From: Eremophila alpestris peregrina
Taxonomy: Eukaryota; Chordata; Aves; Passeriformes; Alaudidae
Direction: 5' to 3'
Length of the DNA stretch: 64,000 nucleotides
Assembly (NCBI GenBank): GCA_009792885.1
Contig: WMCF01000065.1
Span: forward strand, 3,248,972-3,312,971
Below, in pieces: positions 58,515 to 64,000 of this stretch; the stretch's first letter is position 1; the number at the start of each line of letters is the position of its first letter. Under the pieces are notes generated by a model. The model was not told where the DNA came from and made no database searches. It saw only the letters and a program-made list of their open reading frames with translations. A program made the position numbers and the translations under genes.

Positions 58515-61500
58515 GTAGGGATGCCCCTTCCTCTTTTCATGAGAATTCCTTGTTGAGTGCTGCTTTTTGCCTGGAAAAATAATATTTTTGCTCAAAAAAG
58601 GGTGGTCCAAGGTCTCACGAGGACCTGCAGCCCAGGCATCAGCTTGCCATAGGCACTGAGTTGTTGCTGGTTCATTTATCGTCCATCCTCAAGGCTCCAA
58701 AGGGAAACTAAAGGTTAGAAGTTGTAAAAAATAGGAGAGAGTAAAAGGAAAGCATAACTGTGGATGTGTTCTTTGATCCTTGTGTACCCACATGTGCCAG
58801 GCTTGCTGCTGACTGTCCCATCCCCAGAGTGGGACAGAGAAGAATGTGAAGCAGGGCAGTAGGGCTGGGTGGAGATGTCAAATATTTTCTGCACAGAGAC
58901 CACGTAGACCAGAGCCTTGCAAAAAAGAGGCAAGCTAGTGACACAGATCTATAAAATCATTATTTAAGGTAGGGAGGATGCTTAAGGAAAGTAAAATCCA
59001 CTGGTTTTTATCACTCAGCAATGAGGGGGTGAAGTGGTAATTTCCTGGAAGCAGGATCCAGACAGATGAAAGAACATCCTTATTGGCACAGTGTGTGTTT
59101 GAGTAATAGGATGTGCTACCACAGAGCATTATTAAGAACAAAAATATATTTGAAGTCAAAAAAAGAACAGGCCTATTTGTGCAGCTTTGCTCCATCAGTG
59201 GCTATTAGACACTGTGATCTGGATGCCGTTTCTGGCTGAGGAATATTTAAGCCCTTGGCTGCTTGAGCCTGGGGAAGAGTCCCTCCACACACATCCCCCT
59301 TTTTTCTGCTTCTTTAACCCACATTTCTTAGCACTGTTAGAGACAGTGACTGGAGTGATAGAGCTTGTGGCTTGGAGCAGTACAGGAGGGATTTGGAACT
59401 AGGTTCCTCCTGAAAAATAAAGCAAATTTCAGCCTCTGCCAGGTGAATATTTTACCTTATCTTCCAGATTTGTGTGTAGAACAGAATGAAAAATTCAGCT
59501 CCGTTAAGTATCTGATACATATTAATGGATAATAATAAAAGCTGAGGGAGCTTGGGCTCAGCATATGACACCATCCATGTCACCCAGCTGAGGGAGGGGC
59601 TCCTCTCTGCAGGGGAGCCAGCTTTGGCTGGAGACTTCTTTTCCTTGGTTCAGCACTGTGGGCTGTCTCTGGTCCATCTGGGAACACCAGGGAAGGGAGA
59701 TGGACATGCCCTGGCAAGTGGAAGGAGTTAATTTCTTATCTGGTGGAAATGCAGGGGAAGAGGTCATTTCTCTAGCTGTGCTCTTTTTGGACAAATATTG
59801 CCCTCTGTTGTGGTGTTCCTTTTGAAAAAGTCCTGGGAGCCACGTGCAGGGCAGCCCAGGGAGGGGAGCATGGATGGAGTAGGGCATGGAGACCCCAAAA
59901 GGAGCTCCCTGGTGAAACAACCACCGAAGAGATGAGCAGGATGACAGACAGTGGCTCATCTTCAGCAGTCTCCAAGAAGAGATTCCTATCTCTGGCTGAT
60001 TTTCCACCTCCTGGGAGGAGCAGCCCAGCAGCAGCACAGCTTTCTCGCTGACCTCCCAGCAGCTGGGAGAGAAGAGCTGGAAGTGCCCGGTAGCTCAGCA
60101 TGGTGCAGGTCTTCTCCTCCCAAAACAGCCTGCCTGGGAAACTTTATCTCACTGCCTGCAGGCTGGAGAGCAGGCGATGAAAAATCCCAAGCAGTGTCAG
60201 AAGAAGGAAAGCGAGGTGCCTGGGAGGGGACCGACCCAAACCAGCCCCATCAAGACAGGAGCTAATGGCACGACTGAAACACAAGGGATGTGAGAGCTGA
60301 ATTGAGAGGTGGGGGGAGGGAGAGGATTAAGGTTTGGGGGCAGAATTTATTGCTGGGCAGGGAGTTGAGACCAAGTGGAATCTGCACAGAGTTGTGAACA
60401 CTTACCAGCCAGGCGACTCACGCTCAAAATATCTGCTGCTTCCCTGCCACCCAGAAACCAAGTGACCTCCCAAGGAGGGGAGGCACTTGGTAGCCCAGTG
60501 GGCTAGTGCTTTCTGTGCTAAAACTGCTCGGTGCAAAGGGCAAATGGTCAGAGACAGGCAGCTGGTCACACGTCTGATGGATTTTCCCCATGGAGGGGGA
60601 GGTTTTGTAGCTTTGTGGAGATAAGTTTGCTTTCACAGACTTCCCCAGAGCTGTGACTGGGGAATTAGACTTGCCCTGGCTGGCAGTTTAGAGCCCCCCC
60701 ATCCTCCACACAGCTGGAAGGCTGAGCCATGGAGCCCATCACACCCCTGGCATGCATTCAGCTTCCAAGGCCTCCTCCTCTCTCCCAAAACACCAACAAC
60801 ATCCCAGGAGCTGAATGAGGCGCCTGGGAGAAGTGAGGGAAAAACCACCTTCACTTTGGATCTTCCACACTAAAAGCAAGATGCTAAGTCCCAGTTTATT
60901 ACATTTATAGGGTAAAAGGGGGAATAATAACCCAGCCAGAAGGGCTGTGGGGTCAGAGTCAAGGAGGCAGCGGGAGAAACTCTCTCCTGCAAAGCGGCTG
61001 CCGACACCTGCGGCAGCAGCCGTGGGGCCATGGGGCTTGGCTCTCCCAGTCATTTTCCCATCTGAGGCTTTTGACTGAGACCAGATTTCAGGCCAGGCTG
61101 TTCAAATACAGCCCTCCCTTTGAAGAGGTTTATGAGTGGAGCATTACAGGAGATATTCCAAAGGGAAAAACAATGAAAGGTGAGAGAAAAGGGAGCTGAA
61201 TAAAAATACTCCGCATACCAAATCCTTCCAGCACAGTTTGCCACCTACTTAAAAAGGCACAGTTTTAAAATACACATTGGGTGTAAAAGCCAAAAACCCG
61301 GAGGAGACATAGGGAGGGGCGAGTCCAGCTCTGTTAATTCCAATACCAGATGAGGATGTATTTTCATACGGTTGTAGAGAGAGTGAGACACATGAAAGAG
61401 ACTGCTTTGCTCCTTTTCTTTCAGGGTTACATACTATGTGGCAGATGTGTCAGTCTTTTAAAGCCCCTGCAAGTTTACCCATAAATGTCCAACATTTATG

Positions 61501-64000
61501 CAACACCTGTTTTTCTCCCAAAATGTCACAGGACTTTTTAAAAGCTTTAGATTTATCATCTCTTCCCCGCAGCAGCCATTGCTGAGGTGACACATGGTTC
61601 ACATTTAAGAGAACATAGCAACTCCACACATTATTTTGGGAAAGGGCTGAAGATTAACATTGCACCATGTGAAGATTCAGGAGTTAACAGTCGAGTAAGA
61701 GCTGGCTTCAGATCTTTAGTGTCCGCAAACTGTCAAGACTTAAGTTTCACTGCAGTCCCACTACCCTCCCAAACACACTTTGGACTGCACACAGTGCTGT
61801 GAACAGGCTGCCTGAGAGCAAAATGCTTCAACCCAAGTTCACTTTAAATCCGAGCCCTCTTACTTAATGTGAGATTTTGCACGCTCCTGTTTTGTTGCCC
61901 TGAAAATGCACAAGGGACTTCCATGCTTATCCCGTGTTTTCCCTTTGCATTTGAGCATTAGCAGTGAATGACCTTGTGGATTCCGTCAGCAAGTGGGGAA
62001 TGGAGCAGTGTGACTTATCTGACCAAGCACCGACTAATCAGCACTGCTGCTTAGATAGGAAATAATGAGTATTTGCCCTGCGCTGTTCACAATCAGGCTG
62101 GAGAGCTTAAAAGAAATCATTAAAGGCCTCTTTTGAATGCTGCAAGTGGCAGCGAATAAATTCACTCATAATCTGGGCATAAATTCGAGGCAAGTGCAGT
62201 CAGAAAGCAGGAAAAAAAGAGACATTCATCAGCTTAATTATTTGTAGTGCGCTAATTGATGAGCGTCGCCCTGCAGTGGGCGAGAAGCCAGGGCTGGCAC
62301 AGGGACGAGTGCCACCCAAGGAAGCAGGGACAGGGCAGGCTGTGTGGGGAGCAGGGGGCTGATGGCAGGGCTGGAGGATGGGGCTGTGCTGCTCACAGCT
62401 TGCCCTGTGCATGACCCAGGAGCAGCTCTGAGAGACAGGAAGGCCAACCTCCAAGGGAGAGAAAGCTTCTGTTGTGTATCTGGAGGGGATAAAGTCTTCC
62501 GTGAAGGACAAAGCAAAATCCCATCTCCTTTTAATCTTCCTCCCCTCCTGACCCAGCACAGGTTGCCAGCTCCCTTCTGCCTGGCTGCTCTAGGAAGCTG
62601 CTTCTTGCTTTGTATCCTGCTGCAGATAAAAGAAGACACTATTTTCTAAAACATTACATACGTGACACTGCCAGAGTGAGGGAAATAAATAACCTGGGCA
62701 TAGCTGGCTGTCTCTGGGCTCTTGGCTGCCTGCGAGGAGCTCGTGGGGTGTGCAGCGCTGCTGGGAGAGGCTCTGGCTGTTTCCTCTGATTCATTTCAGG
62801 AAATCTTCTCTCCAGTAACTGTCTCCTCCACTTCTTTTCTTCCCCTTCCCTTTTATAAGTTTTCCCTAGACAAGACTGTCTAGAAAGGCCTTGCAGAAAT
62901 CAGAAATTCTTTCTTTAGGCTCTGCTTACGTACTTTGTTCCAGACTCGGATCGCAGATTTGCCTGGTTGAAGGTCCTGCAGTCTGGTCCTTGTAGATTTA
63001 AATACACTGAATTTGCTGTTTCAAAATTCCCCCAACTTCAACCATTTGTAAGGGTGAACTTTCATCTGTCTTTCCTCTCTGCCTTTCCTTTTTGTCACAG
63101 AAGGGATAAACCTACAGCTCCCATGAGAAAAACTTGCCTCACTCAGTTATCACTCAGGTTTTCCTTCAACTGCTTTGCCCCATAGCACTTGGTAAAAAAA
63201 GGAAAAATTGTCCTGTCCCTTCAGCCTCTTGACATTTCTGTCCAACACCTTGGAGAGGAAAACCAGCAAGTGCCTTGGCGGAAAACAAATGAGGACTTGT
63301 GGTAGATAGAGGGCTGTGTGGGATTCATCCAAAGCTTTGCTTATCTAAAAGATAGGCCAGTTATCAAAACCTCTTCAGAGACTTTATGGCCGAGAATTCA
63401 AGGCCTAAAGAAAGGAGCTTTGAACTGAGGGGCTGCTGCTGGCTCCAGCAGGGATTTCCAAAGGCTGTCCCTGTCTCCCCAGGAAGGAGGGGGATGAGTC
63501 TGCACTCCTACCTCTAAGCCAACAGAAATAACCACTTCTCAGTATTTTGGAGAAATAAGCACCTTCTCCCAGCTCTCTGACAACACAGACCCGTCTTAGG
63601 CAATCTCAGCTCTTTCTCCATTGCCACAACATGGTTTTGAGGCAGTTGGTGCCATTAGGAGCTCAAGTGACCACCCCAGCTGAGGAAATCCTGTTTATCC
63701 AGAAGAGCTGATGCTCCTGCCACGATGCTGCTCCTAAGTACTCGCCTGTCCCCAGCTGGGTGTGTTTGTCAGCTCTATAATTAGCCAGGGAGATAGAATG
63801 AATGGTGGGTGAGCAGGGAGGAAGGCAGGATACAATGCTGAGTGTTGCTTCATGCCTCTGGAAGTGGCTGAGCGCGGGTTCTCCCCGACGTGTGGGTGAA
63901 CTCACTTCCCCAGCAGCCCTCGGTCACAGGCTCAGTGGCTGTAGCTGTTTGCCATGTGAGAGGAGCATTTCCAGTCAGGGTTGGTTGGGATGGGAGCTTA
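58515..64000 (+). other. PAPPA: Last PAPPA intron, partial; terminal exon not found
   Basis: I looked for the expected C-terminal peptide (VTPFPMSCDLQGDCACRDP-like, then a short basic tail) in the + frames after 58515 and found nothing convincing, so this stretch is read as intron running past the window. It contains a weak CTCF-like motif near 59800, and an AT-rich, possibly conserved block at 61950-62275. Open frames on both strands are short and without domains. A diverged terminal exon cannot be fully excluded by eye. Confidence 0.7.
61950..62275. promoter_or_regulatory. Candidate conserved noncoding block
   Basis: This repeat-free sequence contains homeodomain-type cores (agcttaattatttg at 62231, gctaattgatgag at 62251), GATA-type cttatct and ttagatagg, and no sustained open frame. 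Its texture resembles vertebrate conserved noncoding elements. This is pattern recognition only. Confidence 0.3.

Larger units (their letters stand above)
1..64000 (+). other. PAPPA: PAPPA gene, 3' half (partial at both ends)
   Basis: Twelve coding segments (1-45, 17437-17550, 17954-18089, 21605-21818, 30940-31102, 37618-37801, 40396-40606, 41208-41379, 44710-44857, 47426-47535, 54129-54200, 58416-58514) have compatible phases and join without a stop into 556 codons. Every complete intron starts GT and ends AG. The order of modules (pre-SCR region, five SCR/sushi modules, LNR3) and peptides such as KVGSFCKYKCKPGYHVPGSS and NNRAFCNYDGGDCC fit pappalysin-1 better than PAPPA2. The family is secreted metzincin proteases that cleave IGFBP-4 and IGFBP-5; the catalytic half is encoded upstream of the window. 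If the human 22-exon layout holds, these are exons 10-21 (inference by counting back from the end). The terminal exon was not found. Confidence 0.95.

Noticed and set aside
1..64000. CRISPR array, operon or prokaryotic defence system
   Set aside because: There are no regularly spaced direct repeats with unique spacers, no long contiguous genes and no ribosome binding sites; the sequence is an intron-rich vertebrate locus.
1..64000. A second gene on the minus strand (for example an ASTN2 exon)
   Set aside because: No conserved exon peptide with flanking splice sites could be recognised on the minus strand in the window.

Overview
The window is vertebrate nuclear DNA, almost certainly from a bird and possibly a songbird. 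It carries the 3' half of PAPPA (pappalysin-1, pregnancy-associated plasma protein A) on the + strand. Twelve coding segments, all with GT...AG introns and compatible phases, join into one uninterrupted frame of 1,668 nt (556 codons). The translated peptides match mammalian PAPPA as I recall it, allowing for lineage differences. The avian assignment rests on minus-strand CR1 LINE 3' ends (29858-30095, 57970-58325, 15037-15095), the absence of Alu, B1 or L1 type sequence, ancient amniote repeat relics and fairly compact introns. The songbird suggestion is weaker and rests only on the style of one CR1 copy.

Layout: a coding segment ends at 45, having begun before the window. A 17.4 kb intron follows (67-bp minisatellite at its 5' end, relic repeats, a CpG-richer patch). 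The segment pair 17437-17550 and 17954-18089 is separated by only 403 bp, and 21605-21818 follows. Segments from 30940 to 54200 encode five CCP/sushi (SCR) modules, and 58416-58514 encodes the third Lin12/Notch repeat (LNR3). The last stretch, 58515-64000, looks like intron. The expected terminal coding exon (residues after VKTKK) and the 3' UTR were not found and probably lie beyond 64000.

How the parts work together: PAPPA is a secreted dimeric metzincin protease that cleaves IGFBP-4 and IGFBP-5 and so releases IGF. The catalytic part is encoded upstream of this window. The part seen here provides the SCR array (SCR3-4 tether the enzyme to cell-surface glycosaminoglycan) and LNR3, which is needed for IGFBP-4 specificity. 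Most SCR modules are each split across two exons, with introns inside modules rather than at their borders.

No second protein-coding gene, tRNA, rRNA, CRISPR array or autonomous mobile element is supported. The remaining open reading frames are short, overlap on both strands and look like chance. I see no previously undescribed biological system here. What deserves a second look is intronic: the minisatellite beside a donor site, an AP-1/CRE cluster, a weak donor followed by a T-rich tract, a CR1 insertion 90 bp from the LNR3 exon, old MIR-like and palindromic transposon relics, and several candidate regulatory blocks.
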